From Streptomyces sp. NBC_00094 (GTDB lineage Bacteria > Actinomycetota > Actinomycetes > Streptomycetales > Streptomycetaceae): a stretch of DNA of 64,000 bases. The translations under genes were made by a program, and so were the position numbers. Positions 56,122 to 64,000 of this stretch are shown piece after piece (position 1 is the first letter of the stretch; every line of letters begins with the position of its first letter). The stretch covers positions 6,701,501 through 6,765,500 of the forward strand of contig NZ_JAPEMB010000001.1 in assembly GCF_026343125.1 (NCBI RefSeq), read 5' to 3'. Below the pieces are notes generated by a model. That model made no database searches and had not been told where the DNA came from. It was given only the letters and a program-made list of their open reading frames with translations.

Positions 56122-56565
56122 ATGTCCCGACGCAAGACCCGCCCCCGTACGTCCCCCGCCGCCGCCCCGGTCGTGACGGCGGACTCCCCCTGCCCCTGCG
56201 GCCTCGCCGCCTCGTACGGCGTGTGTTGTGGACGCTTCCACAGCGGTACGGCGGGCACGGCGCCGACGGCGGAGCTGCTGATGCGCTCCCGCTACAGCGC
56301 CTTCGTCGTCCGCGACGAGGCGTACCTGCTGCACACCTGGGCGCCGGAGACCCGCCCCGGCGAGGTCGACTTCGACCCGGCGCTGCGCTGGACCGGCCTG
56401 GAGATCCAGGGGACCACCGACGGCACCGCCTTCCACCAGCACGGCACCGTCACCTTCACGGCGAGCTACGTCCATGAGGGCGAGCCCGGCGCGATGAGCG
56501 AGCGGAGCCGTTTCGCCCGCCACGAGGGCGCCTGGGTGTACGTGGACGGCGACGTCACCGCGTAA
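56122..56565 (+). CDS. YchJ/UPF0225-like SEC-C motif protein
   Basis: A 147-residue protein. The SEC-C zinc motif is SPCPCGLAASYGVCCGRFH (about residues 22-40). The conserved body follows (APTAELLMRSRYSAFVVRDEAYLLHTWAPETRP; GLEIQGTTDGTAFHQHGTVTFTASYVHEGEPGAMSERSRFARHEGAWVYVDG). The family is widespread and its function unsettled. Its end overlaps the convergent transporter gene by 11 bp. Confidence 0.9.
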   Translation: MSRRKTRPRTSPAAAPVVTADSPCPCGLAASYGVCCGRFHSGTAGTAPTAELLMRSRYSAFVVRDEAYLLHTWAPETRPGEVDFDPALRWTGLEIQGTTDGTAFHQHGTVTFTASYVHEGEPGAMSERSRFARHEGAWVYVDGDVTA

Positions 56566-58657
56566 CGGACAGGGCCCGGTCGTTCCGGTTGCGTCCCGTC
56601 GGGAGCCCGGTCGCGAGGTCCTCGGCGACGAACTTCTTGGCGATGGCGTCCGTCGCGACCCGCAGCTCGGGACCGCTCGGCCGGCCGCGCTCCTGCTCGA
56701 TGCTGTCGGAGAGCCAGTCGCCCCACGCCCGGGTGATGACCCCGGCCTCGCGCTCGCCCGCCGGGGTGTGCGAGAGCAGATTGCCGTCCCTGGTGAGGAA
56801 GCCCTCGTCGACCATCCGGTCGAAGACCGGCAGGAGCACCTCGGGCGGCACCCGCCGCCCGGCCGCGATCAGACCCAGGCTCGCGTGTCCGACGGTGCGG
56901 GTGAAGAGCTCGACCTGCATCACCGCCCAGGCTCCGGCCGTGTCGAGCCGGGTGTCGGAGGCGGCGACGATCCGCCGGGCGGTGTCGAGGTCGATACGGC
57001 GCAGGAGCCGGCCGACGGAGAGTTCGAGCAGCTTCGCCGAGTCACCGGACGAGGTGGGGGAGGCGAAGCCCTCGCCCATGTCGGGCGCGGCGGCGCGCGC
57101 CGCGTCCCGGAGCGTGACCTGCTTGAGGAAGAGGGCCACGACGAAGCCGATCGCGGCGACCGGCACCGTCCAGAGGAAGACGGTGTGGAGGGTGTCCGCG
57201 TAGGCGTTCACGATCGGCTCGGCGACCTCGTCGGGCAGACCGTGCAACCCGGCGGGGCTCTGCGCGGCCTGGGCAAGACCCGTCGGGTCGATGCCGAGGC
57301 TCTCGGCGACGGCCGCCGCCTCGCCGACCCCCGCCGTGAGGTTGGGCTTGAGGGAGTTGACGTAGATCGTGCCGAAGACGGCCGTCCCGAAGGAGCTGCC
57401 GAGCGTACGGAAGAAGGTGACGCCGGAGGTCGCGGTGCCGAGGTCGGCGTACTCGACGGTGTTCTGCACGGCGATGGTCAGGACCTGCATGCACAGGCCG
57501 ATGCCGACGCCGAGCACGAACATGTAGAGCGACTCGAGCCAGGTGCTGGTGTCCGGCCCCATGAGGGAGAGCAGATAGAGGCCGACGCCCATCACCAGAC
57601 AGCCGACGATCGGGAAGATCCGGTAGTGGCCCGTCTTGCTGACCACGTTGCCGCTGAAGATCGAGGCGATGAGCAGGCCGACGACCATGGGGAGGGTGCG
57701 GATGCCCGACATGGTGGCCGAGTCCCCGTCGACGTACTGGAGATAGGTCGGCAGGAAGGTCATCGCGCCGAGCATGGCGAAGCCGACGACGAAGCTCAGT
57801 ACGGAGCAGACGGTGAAGACCGGATTGGCGAACAGCCGCATGGGCAGCATGGGTTCGGCCGCTCTGGTCTCCACCCAGCAGAACAGGCCGAGGGAGACGA
57901 AGCCGCCGACGAAGAGCCCGATGATGACGCCGGAGGTCCACGCGTACTCGTTGCCGCCCCAACTGGTCGCCAGGATCAGGGCGCTGGAACCGGCGGCGAC
58001 GAAGGCGATACCGGCGTAGTCGATGACCGGGCGGCTCGCGGAGCGTACGGAGGGGATCGTGCGGGCGGCGGCGATCACGACCAGGATCGCGATGGGGACG
58101 TTGACGTAGAAGGCCCAGCGCCAGCTCAGGTGGTCGGTGAACAGACCGCCGAGGAGCGGGCCGATCACGGTGGAGACGCCGAACACGGCGCCGATGGCGC
58201 CCTGGTACTTGCCGCGTTCGCGCAGCGGGATCACATCGGCGATGAGCGCCATCGAGGTGACCATGAGGCCGCCGGCGCCGATTCCCTGGAGACCGCGCCA
58301 GACGATCAGGAGCGTCATGTTCGTGGCGAGTCCGCAGAGGAACGAGCCGGTGATGAAGACGATCGCCGAGATCTGGAAGATCACCTTGCGGCCGAAGAGG
58401 TCGCCGAACTTGCCGACGAGGACGGTCGCGACCGTCTCGGCGAGCAGGTAGGCGGTGACCACCCACGACATATGGGCGGCGCCACCGAGATCGGAGACGA
58501 TCGTGGGCAGGGCGGTGCCGACGATCGTCTGGTCGAGGGCGGCGAGGAGGACGCCCAGCATGATCGTGCCGAAGACGATGTTGCGGCGGCGCTTGTCGAG
58601 CACGGGTGGCTCGGTGGCGGCCGGGGGCGCGGGCACTGCGTCGCTGGTCGTGGTCAC
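56555..58657 (-). CDS. EmrB/QacA-type MFS multidrug efflux transporter with C-terminal wHTH-like domain
   Basis: A 700-residue protein. Fourteen transmembrane segments of DHA2 drug:proton antiporters run from IVFGTIMLGVLLAALDQTIVGTALPTIVSDLGG (motif D1 and the L-D-x-T-I-V-N/G-x-A-L-P signature) to VPVAAIGFVVALFLKQV, including motif A-like GKFGDLFGRK and motif C-like GIGAGGLMVTSM. About 170 residues beyond the last helix (RLLRRIDLDTARRIVAASDTRLDTAGAWAVMQVE...RRVPPEVLLPVFDRMVDEGFLTRDGNLLSHTPAGERE) look like a MarR-type winged helix. It exports drugs or dyes. The GTG start lacks a good ribosome site. Confidence 0.88.
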   Translation of the reverse strand: MTTTSDAVPAPPAATEPPVLDKRRRNIVFGTIMLGVLLAALDQTIVGTALPTIVSDLGGAAHMSWVVTAYLLAETVATVLVGKFGDLFGRKVIFQISAIVFITGSFLCGLATNMTLLIVWRGLQGIGAGGLMVTSMALIADVIPLRERGKYQGAIGAVFGVSTVIGPLLGGLFTDHLSWRWAFYVNVPIAILVVIAAARTIPSVRSASRPVIDYAGIAFVAAGSSALILATSWGGNEYAWTSGVIIGLFVGGFVSLGLFCWVETRAAEPMLPMRLFANPVFTVCSVLSFVVGFAMLGAMTFLPTYLQYVDGDSATMSGIRTLPMVVGLLIASIFSGNVVSKTGHYRIFPIVGCLVMGVGLYLLSLMGPDTSTWLESLYMFVLGVGIGLCMQVLTIAVQNTVEYADLGTATSGVTFFRTLGSSFGTAVFGTIYVNSLKPNLTAGVGEAAAVAESLGIDPTGLAQAAQSPAGLHGLPDEVAEPIVNAYADTLHTVFLWTVPVAAIGFVVALFLKQVTLRDAARAAAPDMGEGFASPTSSGDSAKLLELSVGRLLRRIDLDTARRIVAASDTRLDTAGAWAVMQVELFTRTVGHASLGLIAAGRRVPPEVLLPVFDRMVDEGFLTRDGNLLSHTPAGEREAGVITRAWGDWLSDSIEQERGRPSGPELRVATDAIAKKFVAEDLATGLPTGRNRNDRALSVTR

Positions 58658-58781
58658 CTTCGCAGCGTCACATCGCCACCGCACTCGTGCATGGGGGGTA
58701 CGGCCGAACAGGTGTACTTGTACGGGCCCTGGCCGGTCCTGGCCGGTCCGGGCCGGAACGGCGCCGGACCCTCGGCGCGCC

Positions 58782-59033
58782 TCAGGGGGTGACGGGCAGC
58801 TGCGGGTGGTGCTTGGCGAGGATCTTGTTGGCCCGCGCCAGAGCCGCGAGGGCGTGCTCGCGGTCCGCCCGGTCCTCCGCGCACAGCGGCCCACGGAACC
58901 GGTACACCTCGCGCGCCGCGCAGTCCGCGTCGACCTCCGCCTGGAGGACGTGCAGCGGAAGACAGGAGCCGATCAGTGCGGCAACGCTGTCGGGGATCGG
59001 GACGGGGACGAGGGGTGAGGGCGACGCGATCAC
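58782..59033 (-). CDS. Small hypothetical protein, 83 residues
   Basis: No family is recognised. The sequence MIASPSPLVPVPIPDSVAALIG is followed by CLPLHVLQAEVDADCAAREVYRFRGPLCAEDRADREHALAALARANKILAKHHPQLP, mostly helical with three cysteines. AAGGA lies 8 nt before GTG 59033. Codon use fits the genome. It lies upstream of the efflux pump on the same strand, separated by a 124-nt gap. Confidence 0.6.
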   Translation of the reverse strand: MIASPSPLVPVPIPDSVAALIGSCLPLHVLQAEVDADCAAREVYRFRGPLCAEDRADREHALAALARANKILAKHHPQLPVTP

Positions 59034-59512
59034 GGGGCAGTCCTTGTGGGTGCGGGGAGGGTGCGGAGTGTCTCCTCCTCCATACGTACCGGATCGCGGT
59101 CCGGGTTCCGGTACGGGGTCGTCGCGACGGAGCGACGACGAGCGCCGGTCGGGGGCTCCACGCGCCGTGAAGGCGGTCGGCGGGGGCACGGGAAGGGCGC
59201 GGGCGACGGGAGCCGGCGGAGGCGTTCCCGCAGGTACGAGGCCGGTCGGCCGTCCCGCCCGCCGAGCCGCCCCACCGAGTCGCTCGCACGTTCGTCGAAC
59301 GTGTTCTCGGTCGCGGGGGATCGGGGGCAGGCCGGGCGCCCGGCAAATGTGAAGCATCTCACTCGCGTCTCCGACGGCTTCCTTCCTCGCGGGATCCGTG
59401 CCTGATCTTCGCGGAGGAACTGCGCGTGATCGGCGTGAGGATCCACGCGAAGGCCGGCGTGAGGATCCACGCGAAGGCCGCGTGAGGAGCTACGCAAGGT
59501 CCACGCGAAGGC
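59034..59512. other. Intergenic region with tandem repeats
   Basis: About 480 bp between two leftward genes; no credible gene. The right part (59432-59479) holds two perfect tandem copies of a 24-bp unit (GGCGTGAGGATCCACGCGAA plus GGCC), followed by degenerate copies running into the 3' end of the ligase gene. No typical terminator is seen. Confidence 0.6.
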
Positions 59513-60571
59513 CTACGTGAGGATCTGGGCCAGGTCGTACGAGACGGGCTCGTCCAGCTGCCCGTAGCCGCAGGACTCCGGCGTCCGGTCCGGGCGCCAC
59601 CGCTTGAACTGGGCCGTGTGCCGGAAGCGGTCGCCCTCCATGTGGTCGTATCCGACCTCGCAGACCCGCTCCGGCCGCAGCGCCACCCACGACAGGTCCT
59701 TCTTGCCCGACCAGCGGCTCGGCGCACCCGGCAGCCGCGCCCCCTCGTGGGCGGACTCGTCCGTCCAGGCGGCCCACGGATGCCCGTCCGGCGGATCCAT
59801 GCGCAGCGGTTCCAGCTCCTCGACGAGCTCGGCGCGCCGGGCGGCGGTGAAGGCCGCGCACACGCCGACGTGCTGGAGGGCGCCCTCGTCGTCGTACAGG
59901 CCGAGCAGCAGCGATCCGATCACCGGCCCGCTCTTGTGGAAGCGGTAGCCGGCCACCACCACGTCGGCCGTCCGCTCGTGCTTGATCTTGTACATGAGGC
60001 GGGCGTCCGGCCGGTACGGCAGGTCGAGCGGTTTGGCGATCACCCCGTCGAGCCCCGCGCCCTCGTACTCCTCGAACCAGCGGGCGGCGAGTTCGACGTC
60101 CCGGGTCGCGGCCGCCAGATGGACCGGCGCGTCGACCCCGTCGAGAGCCCGCTCCAGGGCCGCCCGCCGCTCGCTCAGGGGTACGTCGAGCAGCGACTCG
60201 TCCCCGAGGGCCAGCAGGTCGAAGGCGACGAACCGCGCCGGCGTGGTCTCCGCGAGCATCCGGACCCGTGAGTCGGCCGGATGGATCCGCTCGCTGAGCC
60301 GGTCGAAGTCGAGACGGCCCCCGTGCTCGATCACGATCTCGCCGTCGACCACGCACCGTTCCGGCAGCCGGGCCGCGAGCGCCTCCACCAGCTCGGGGAA
60401 GTAGCGGGTCAGCGGCTTGCCCGTACGGCTGCCGATGACGACCTCCGGTCCGTCCCGGTGGACGATCGCGCGGAAGCCGTCCCACTTCGCCTCGTACTGC
60501 ATCCCCGGCGGAATCTTCTTCACGGCCTTGGCGAGCATCGGCTTCACGGGCGGCATCACCGGCAGGTCCAT
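59513..60571 (-). CDS. ATP-dependent DNA ligase (LigC/LigD ligase-domain type)
   Basis: A 352-residue ligase. The adenylated lysine is in the motif I segment YEAKWDGFRAIVHRDG (Lys about 29). Motif IV is LDGVIAKPLDLPYRP and motif V MYKIKHERTADVVVAGYR; an OB-fold domain completes it. It seals breaks in non-homologous end joining together with Ku and the polymerase encoded divergently 53 bp away. In many bacteria these are fused as LigD; here they are separate. Ku is not in the window. Confidence 0.92.
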   Translation of the reverse strand: MDLPVMPPVKPMLAKAVKKIPPGMQYEAKWDGFRAIVHRDGPEVVIGSRTGKPLTRYFPELVEALAARLPERCVVDGEIVIEHGGRLDFDRLSERIHPADSRVRMLAETTPARFVAFDLLALGDESLLDVPLSERRAALERALDGVDAPVHLAAATRDVELAARWFEEYEGAGLDGVIAKPLDLPYRPDARLMYKIKHERTADVVVAGYRFHKSGPVIGSLLLGLYDDEGALQHVGVCAAFTAARRAELVEELEPLRMDPPDGHPWAAWTDESAHEGARLPGAPSRWSGKKDLSWVALRPERVCEVGYDHMEGDRFRHTAQFKRWRPDRTPESCGYGQLDEPVSYDLAQILT

Positions 60572-60624
60572 GGGTGAGATTGTCCGGTATGCGTGAGTTG
60601 TCGGCGAACCCTAGGCTGACCGGC

Positions 60625-61686
60625 ATGGCAGGCAAGGCAGCAGCGGTGGAACTGGAAGTCGGCGGCCGGGCCGTGCGGGTCTCGAACCCGGACAAGGTGT
60701 ACTTCCCCGAGCCCGGCTACACCAAGCTCGACATGGTCACCTACTACCTGACCGTCGGTGACGGCATCACCCGCGCCCTCCGGAACCGGCCCACCACGCT
60801 GGAGCGCTACCCCGATGGCGTGACCGGCGAGTCCTTCTTCCAGAAGCGCGCGCCGAAGTACCTGCCCGACTGGATCCCGACGGCCCGCATCACCTTCCCC
60901 AGCGGCCGGTCGGCCGACGAGATGTGCCCCACCGAGCCGGCGGCCGTGCTCTGGGCCGCCAACCTCGGCGCCGTCACCTTCCACCCCTGGCCGGTGCGGA
61001 GGGAGGACACCGATCACCCGGACGAGCTGCGCATCGACCTCGACCCGCAGCCCGGCACGGAGTACGCCGACGCCGTCCGCGCCGCCCACGAGCTGCGCTC
61101 CGTCCTCGACGAGCACGGGCTGCGCGGCTGGCCGAAGACCTCGGGCGGACGGGGGCTCCACGTCTTCGTGCCGATCCTGCCCGAGTGGACCTTCACGCAG
61201 GTCAGGCGCGCGGCGATCGCCTGTGGCCGGGAGCTGGAGCGGCGGATGCCGGAGCGGGTGACCATGAAGTGGTGGAAGGAGGAGCGCGGGGAGCGGATCT
61301 TCGTCGACTACAACCAGACCGCCCGGGACCGTACGATCGCCTCCGCCTACTCCGTACGCCCCCGTCCGGGCGCCCCCGTCTCGGCCCCGCTCCGGTGGGA
61401 GGAGATCGACGACGCCGTACCGCGGGACTTCGACATCAGGACGATGCCGGTCCGGTACGCCGAACTCGGCGACGTCCACGCCGACATGGACGACGAGCGG
61501 TTCGGGCTGGAGTCCCTGCTCGAGCTGGCCCGGCGCGACGAGGCGGAGCACGGGCTCGGAGACCTGCCCTATCCGCCGGAGTACCCGAAGATGCCGGGCG
61601 AGCCGAAGCGGGTCCAGCCGAGCCGCGCGAAGAAGGAGTCCCGGGAGGAACCTTGGGAGGAGCCGGAGCCGGACGGGGCGGGGTGA
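60625..61686 (+). CDS. LigD-type polymerase/primase domain protein (NHEJ)
   Basis: A 353-residue archaeo-eukaryotic primase-family protein. It begins LEVGGRAVRVSNPDKVYFPEPGYTKLDMVTYYL. The catalytic acids are in ELRIDLDPQPGTEYADAV (about residues 133-150), followed by the HVFVPI strand (GWPKTSGGRGLHVFVPILPEWTFTQVR) with the catalytic His. It fills gaps with ribo- or deoxynucleotides during end joining. TAGGCT ends 7 nt before ATG 60625, so translation is probably leaderless; GTG/ATG frames further upstream were not chosen. It is divergent from the ligase gene. Confidence 0.92.
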   Translation: MAGKAAAVELEVGGRAVRVSNPDKVYFPEPGYTKLDMVTYYLTVGDGITRALRNRPTTLERYPDGVTGESFFQKRAPKYLPDWIPTARITFPSGRSADEMCPTEPAAVLWAANLGAVTFHPWPVRREDTDHPDELRIDLDPQPGTEYADAVRAAHELRSVLDEHGLRGWPKTSGGRGLHVFVPILPEWTFTQVRRAAIACGRELERRMPERVTMKWWKEERGERIFVDYNQTARDRTIASAYSVRPRPGAPVSAPLRWEEIDDAVPRDFDIRTMPVRYAELGDVHADMDDERFGLESLLELARRDEAEHGLGDLPYPPEYPKMPGEPKRVQPSRAKKESREEPWEEPEPDGAG

Positions 61687-61694
61687 GTCGAGAG

Positions 61695-61732
61695 GGCGGG
61701 CCGGCTTCCCCCGGGTGGGGCGCCGGCCCGCC
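61695..61732 (+). terminator. Terminator hairpin after the LigD polymerase gene
   Basis: Perfect 11-bp arms GGCGGGCCGGC and GCCGGCCCGCC (61695-61705, 61722-61732) with a 16-nt loop, 9 nt after the stop codon. Confidence 0.75.
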
Positions 61733-61747
61733 TCTTCGCTCACCCTA

Positions 61748-61790
61748 GAACAGTACGAACGATCGTGCAAATATGAGGAGGCGTGGAGGC
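61748..61790 (+). promoter_or_regulatory. Orphan promoter-like site with ACGATCGT palindrome and ribosome site
   Basis: An AT-richer patch containing GTACGAACGATCGTGCAAAT, then GAGGAGGC and a GTG at 61783 that opens a frame antisense to the TetR gene end. A similar GCACGGTCGTGC palindrome precedes the TetR start near 62534-62545. It may be a TetR operator whose target gene has been lost. Confidence 0.4.
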
Positions 61791-61838
61791 TCCGGCTCGC
61801 CGGTGTGGCGAGCGCGCGCCCGTGCGGGGCCCGTTCCG

Positions 61839-62513
61839 TCAGGCCGGATCGGCGAGCGCCGTGCGGCCCCGGTCCGTGGCCACCGACCGCAGCCGGGCCG
61901 TGATGCCGCGCTCGGCGCGGTCGTACGCCGAGTCGTCGCCGAGCAGCACCGACCGGGCGTTCGCCGCCTCCATCAGCGCGATGATCTCGAAGGTCACCTG
62001 CTCCGCGTCCAGGTACGCGGCGAACTCGTCCGCCGCGCGCGCCTCCGCCAGGGCCTGCTCCAGGTAGGTGGTCCAGTCGTGGTGGGTCCGCGCCACCGCG
62101 TCGTGGACGGGGCCGGTGCGTGCGTCGAACTCGGCCCCGACCGCGTAGAAGAAGCAGCCGCCGGGGAAGACCCGCTCGCGGGAGTACGCGAGCCAGCTGC
62201 GGCACAGTTCGCGCACGCGTCGCGCGCCCGGTGGGATGTCGGCCAGCGGGGCGACGACCCGCGCCCCGAAGACGACCACGGCGGCCTTGACGGTGGCGAG
62301 CTGGAGTTCCTCCTTGGAGCCGAAGAGGGCGAAGACGCCACTCTTGCTGAGCTTGAGCTCGGTCGCGATCCGCCCCAGGGACAGGCCCTCCAGGCCTTCG
62401 ACCGAGGCGATGTCCATCGTCCGGGCCAGCACGAGGCGCCGTGTCTGGTTTCCGCGCTCGACGCGTCCGTCCGTCTTCGTGCCGGTGCTGGTTCCGGTTG
62501 TGCTGCCGTTCAT
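61839..62513 (-). CDS. TetR/AcrR-family regulator
   Basis: A 224-residue repressor. The N-terminal helix-turn-helix is RRLVLARTMDIASVEGLEGLSLGRIATELKLSKSGVFALFGSKEELQLATVKAA (about residues 25-78). The C-terminal ligand domain contains LAYSRERVFPGGCFFYAVGAEFDARTGPVHDAVARTHHDWTTYLEQALAEAR, a pattern typical of TetR regulators of transporters or lipid genes. No obvious target gene is adjacent, but palindromes flank both ends of the gene. Confidence 0.88.
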   Translation of the reverse strand: MNGSTTGTSTGTKTDGRVERGNQTRRLVLARTMDIASVEGLEGLSLGRIATELKLSKSGVFALFGSKEELQLATVKAAVVVFGARVVAPLADIPPGARRVRELCRSWLAYSRERVFPGGCFFYAVGAEFDARTGPVHDAVARTHHDWTTYLEQALAEARAADEFAAYLDAEQVTFEIIALMEAANARSVLLGDDSAYDRAERGITARLRSVATDRGRTALADPA

Positions 62514-62622
62514 GTCCCCATCGTACTGAAGGCACGACCGTGCGGATATCTCCGCGCACCCCTACGTTCGTCTCGCGACCGCACGGCACGAACCGTGCGC
62601 GCCGGGCAGGTCACGTCCTGTC

Positions 62623-63432
62623 CTACTTCATGGCGAACTCCCCGGTCTGCGCTCCGGGAGTCCGTCGCTCCGTCGGGGCGAGGAGCAGCACTTCGAGCGC
62701 CCTGGCGCAGGCCCTCGCCTGTGCCAGGTACCAGTCGAGCCGCGCGTCGGTGATCAGCTCCGGCGTCCCGCGGACCGCGAGCGCGAACCGCGCGTGCCCC
62801 GTCCGCTCCAGGACCGGCACGGCCACGGTCCGTACCCCGTGGGCCGACTCGCCGTCGTCGAGGGCGTACCCCGCCTCTCGTACGCGCACCAACTCGGCCG
62901 ACAGCGAGGGGGGTTCGGTGACGGCCCGCTCGGTGGACGCGTGCGGCGACGGCAGCGAGCGAGGCCCGGCGTCACCCGTCCGGGGCCAGGCGAGCAGCAC
63001 CTTCCCGAACGCCGTCGAGTGCAGCGGCCGACGCAGCCCCACCTTCGGGGTCACCGAGCCCCCGGCCACGATCACCACGTGCGAGCCGCTGCGCAGCGCC
63101 AAGTCGGCGGTGGCTCCGGTCCGTTCGGCCAGATCGGAGAGCTCGGGCGCGGCCAGGTGCAGCCCTCGCTGGTGGTACGAGAGCCGGCCCAGCTCCGTCA
63201 TCGCCGGGCCGAGCCGGTAGCGGGCGGTGCGGACGTCCTGCTCCAGGAAGCCCGCACCGAACAGCGTCCGGGCCAGCCGGTGCGCCGTCGACGTGGAGAG
63301 CCCGAGCCGGCGAGCGAGGTCGGAGGCGCTCAGATCGGGCCCGTTGTCGTGGAAACAATGCAGCACGTCCAGTGCGCGGCGGACCGCCTGGGCGCCCGCC
63401 GGGGGTCGGTCGATGCCGGCCTCGGTCGTCAT
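62623..63432 (-). CDS. IclR-family transcriptional regulator
   Basis: A 269-residue regulator. The winged helix VRRALDVLHCFHDNGPDLSASDLARRLGLSTSTAHRLARTLFGAGFLEQDVRTARYRLG is at about residues 17-75. The effector domain follows (VGLRRPLHSTAFGKVLLAW; VREAGYALDDGESAHGVRTVAVPVLERTGHARFALAVRG). IclR proteins control carbon catabolism genes; none is next to it. GGGGAG precedes ATG 63432. Confidence 0.9.
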   Translation of the reverse strand: MTTEAGIDRPPAGAQAVRRALDVLHCFHDNGPDLSASDLARRLGLSTSTAHRLARTLFGAGFLEQDVRTARYRLGPAMTELGRLSYHQRGLHLAAPELSDLAERTGATADLALRSGSHVVIVAGGSVTPKVGLRRPLHSTAFGKVLLAWPRTGDAGPRSLPSPHASTERAVTEPPSLSAELVRVREAGYALDDGESAHGVRTVAVPVLERTGHARFALAVRGTPELITDARLDWYLAQARACARALEVLLLAPTERRTPGAQTGEFAMK

Positions 63433-63621
63433 AGGGTTCGCTCCCCGTGGGTGATCGGGCCCCCACGCTCCCACATGGCGGGAGCCGAATCAGGCCCCGG
63501 ACGGGGTCGGAAATACTCTGTTCACACGTCATCCCGCATGGTGGGAGCTCCCGGTGCCCGGATATCCGCCATTGATCGAACGTTGATGGCGCGTTTAGGC
63601 CGGGGAGGCAACGTATCGGTC

Positions 63622-63879
63622 ATGCAGATGGATACCGACGTGCTGACCGCTCCCGACTTCTCCTGGCGTGAGAACGCCCTGTGCGCCCAGGCGGGACCGG
63701 AGTTCTTCTTCCCGGCGCCCGGCTCGTCGACGCGTGAGGCCAAGCAGCTGTGCGGGGCGTGCGAGGGGCGCGTGGCGTGCCTGGAGTACGCGCTGGACCA
63801 CGACGAGCGGTTCGGGGTGTGGGGCGGGCTCTCAGAAAAGGAGCGCGTGCGGCTCAAGCGGCAGCAGGGCCACCGCTGA
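63622..63879 (+). CDS. WhiB-like (Wbl) iron-sulfur transcription factor
   Basis: An 85-residue protein. The four cluster-ligating cysteines appear as C-(x)22-C-x2-C-x5-C: NALCAQAGPEFFFPAPGSS..LCGACEGRVACLEYAL. The turn GVWGGLSEKER and a basic tail RVRLKRQQGHR complete the Wbl signature. It binds a [4Fe-4S] cluster and partners with the primary sigma factor to control development or stress. It looks closest to WhiB itself rather than WblE, judged only from the spacing and FGVWGG turn. ATG 63622 is used. Confidence 0.93.
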   Translation: MQMDTDVLTAPDFSWRENALCAQAGPEFFFPAPGSSTREAKQLCGACEGRVACLEYALDHDERFGVWGGLSEKERVRLKRQQGHR

Positions 63880-63958
63880 GCCGCACGCGCTCCTCCTGGG
63901 GCCGCACGCGCTCACTTCCGCGTCGCGCGCGCTCCTTGTCCGGGGTGGGACGGCGGGG

Positions 63959-64000
63959 TCAGCCGGCCGCGCGGGCCGCCATCCGGGCCTTGCGGGCCGC
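63959..64000 (-). CDS. C-terminal end of a leftward gene (start outside window)
   Basis: The last 13 codons of a possible gene, ending ARKARMAARAAG and TGA at 63961-63959. It is too short to identify; Lys/Arg/Ala composition fits a helical C-terminal tail. It is listed as a fragment only. Confidence 0.3.
   Translation of the reverse strand, partial: AARKARMAARAAG

Overview
The window is high-GC actinobacterial DNA, almost certainly a Streptomyces chromosome. Codons are strongly G/C-ended, GTG starts are common, and AGGAGG-type ribosome sites are frequent. The families are typical of the genus: WhiB-like protein, DUF397 with XRE regulator and HATPase trio, MmyB-type XRE regulator, Tat-exported molybdopterin oxidoreductase, class F sortase, and a split NHEJ ligase/polymerase. 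Functions below come from reading translated sequence and remembered family motifs; no database search was run.

Layout. 1-13532 is ordinary chromosome: a cut methyltransferase, a GNAT acetyltransferase, a sulfite-oxidase-like enzyme, a lysine-free aminotransferase-fold protein next to an MBL hydrolase, an MBL/DedA operon, a holin-like/phosphodiesterase membrane fusion, a membrane alpha/beta hydrolase and an LtrA-type protein.

13661-30931 is an integrated actinomycete integrative and conjugative element (AICE), 17.27 kb, bounded by a perfect 17-bp direct repeat. From left to right it carries a tyrosine integrase, an Xis, an iteron-like cluster, a leftward replication operon (DUF3987 protein, small proteins, Prim-pol), Spd-like and zinc-binding proteins, a 12-bp repeat array just downstream of traB (candidate conjugation locus), TraB, an Arg/Ala-rich membrane protein, a leftward operon of small transfer-associated genes with a DUF2637 protein, a regulatory pair (XRE-TPR activator-like protein and GntR-Nudix fusion), then cargo at the right end. 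The cargo is an AT-richer two-gene HEPN cassette and an orphan Imm53 immunity gene framed by a perfect 29-bp inverted repeat.

31082-64000 returns to core/accessory chromosome: an MmyB-type XRE regulator, pterin carbinolamine dehydratase, methyltransferases, a divergent NmrA-like/AraC pair, a His-rich methyltransferase behind tandem palindromes, a ricin-type lectin, an aldo/keto reductase, a long-chain acyl-CoA ligase, LysR with an SBF-like transporter, an isochorismatase-fold protein, a 2Fe-2S ferredoxin-fold protein and FdhD. It continues with a KAS III enzyme, a sortase and its neighbour, tRNA-Leu(GAG), a PhnA-like protein, the XRE/DUF397/HATPase trio, an M64-type peptidase, a GH4 glycosidase, a YchJ-like protein, an EmrB-type efflux pump, the NHEJ pair, TetR, IclR and a WhiB-like protein.

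The most rewarding parts are in the AICE. It contains a readable set of cis sites (att core, arm-type pairs, iterons, candidate clt, operators) together with what looks like a two-gene or frameshift-split HEPN defence cassette and a mobile immunity-gene cassette.
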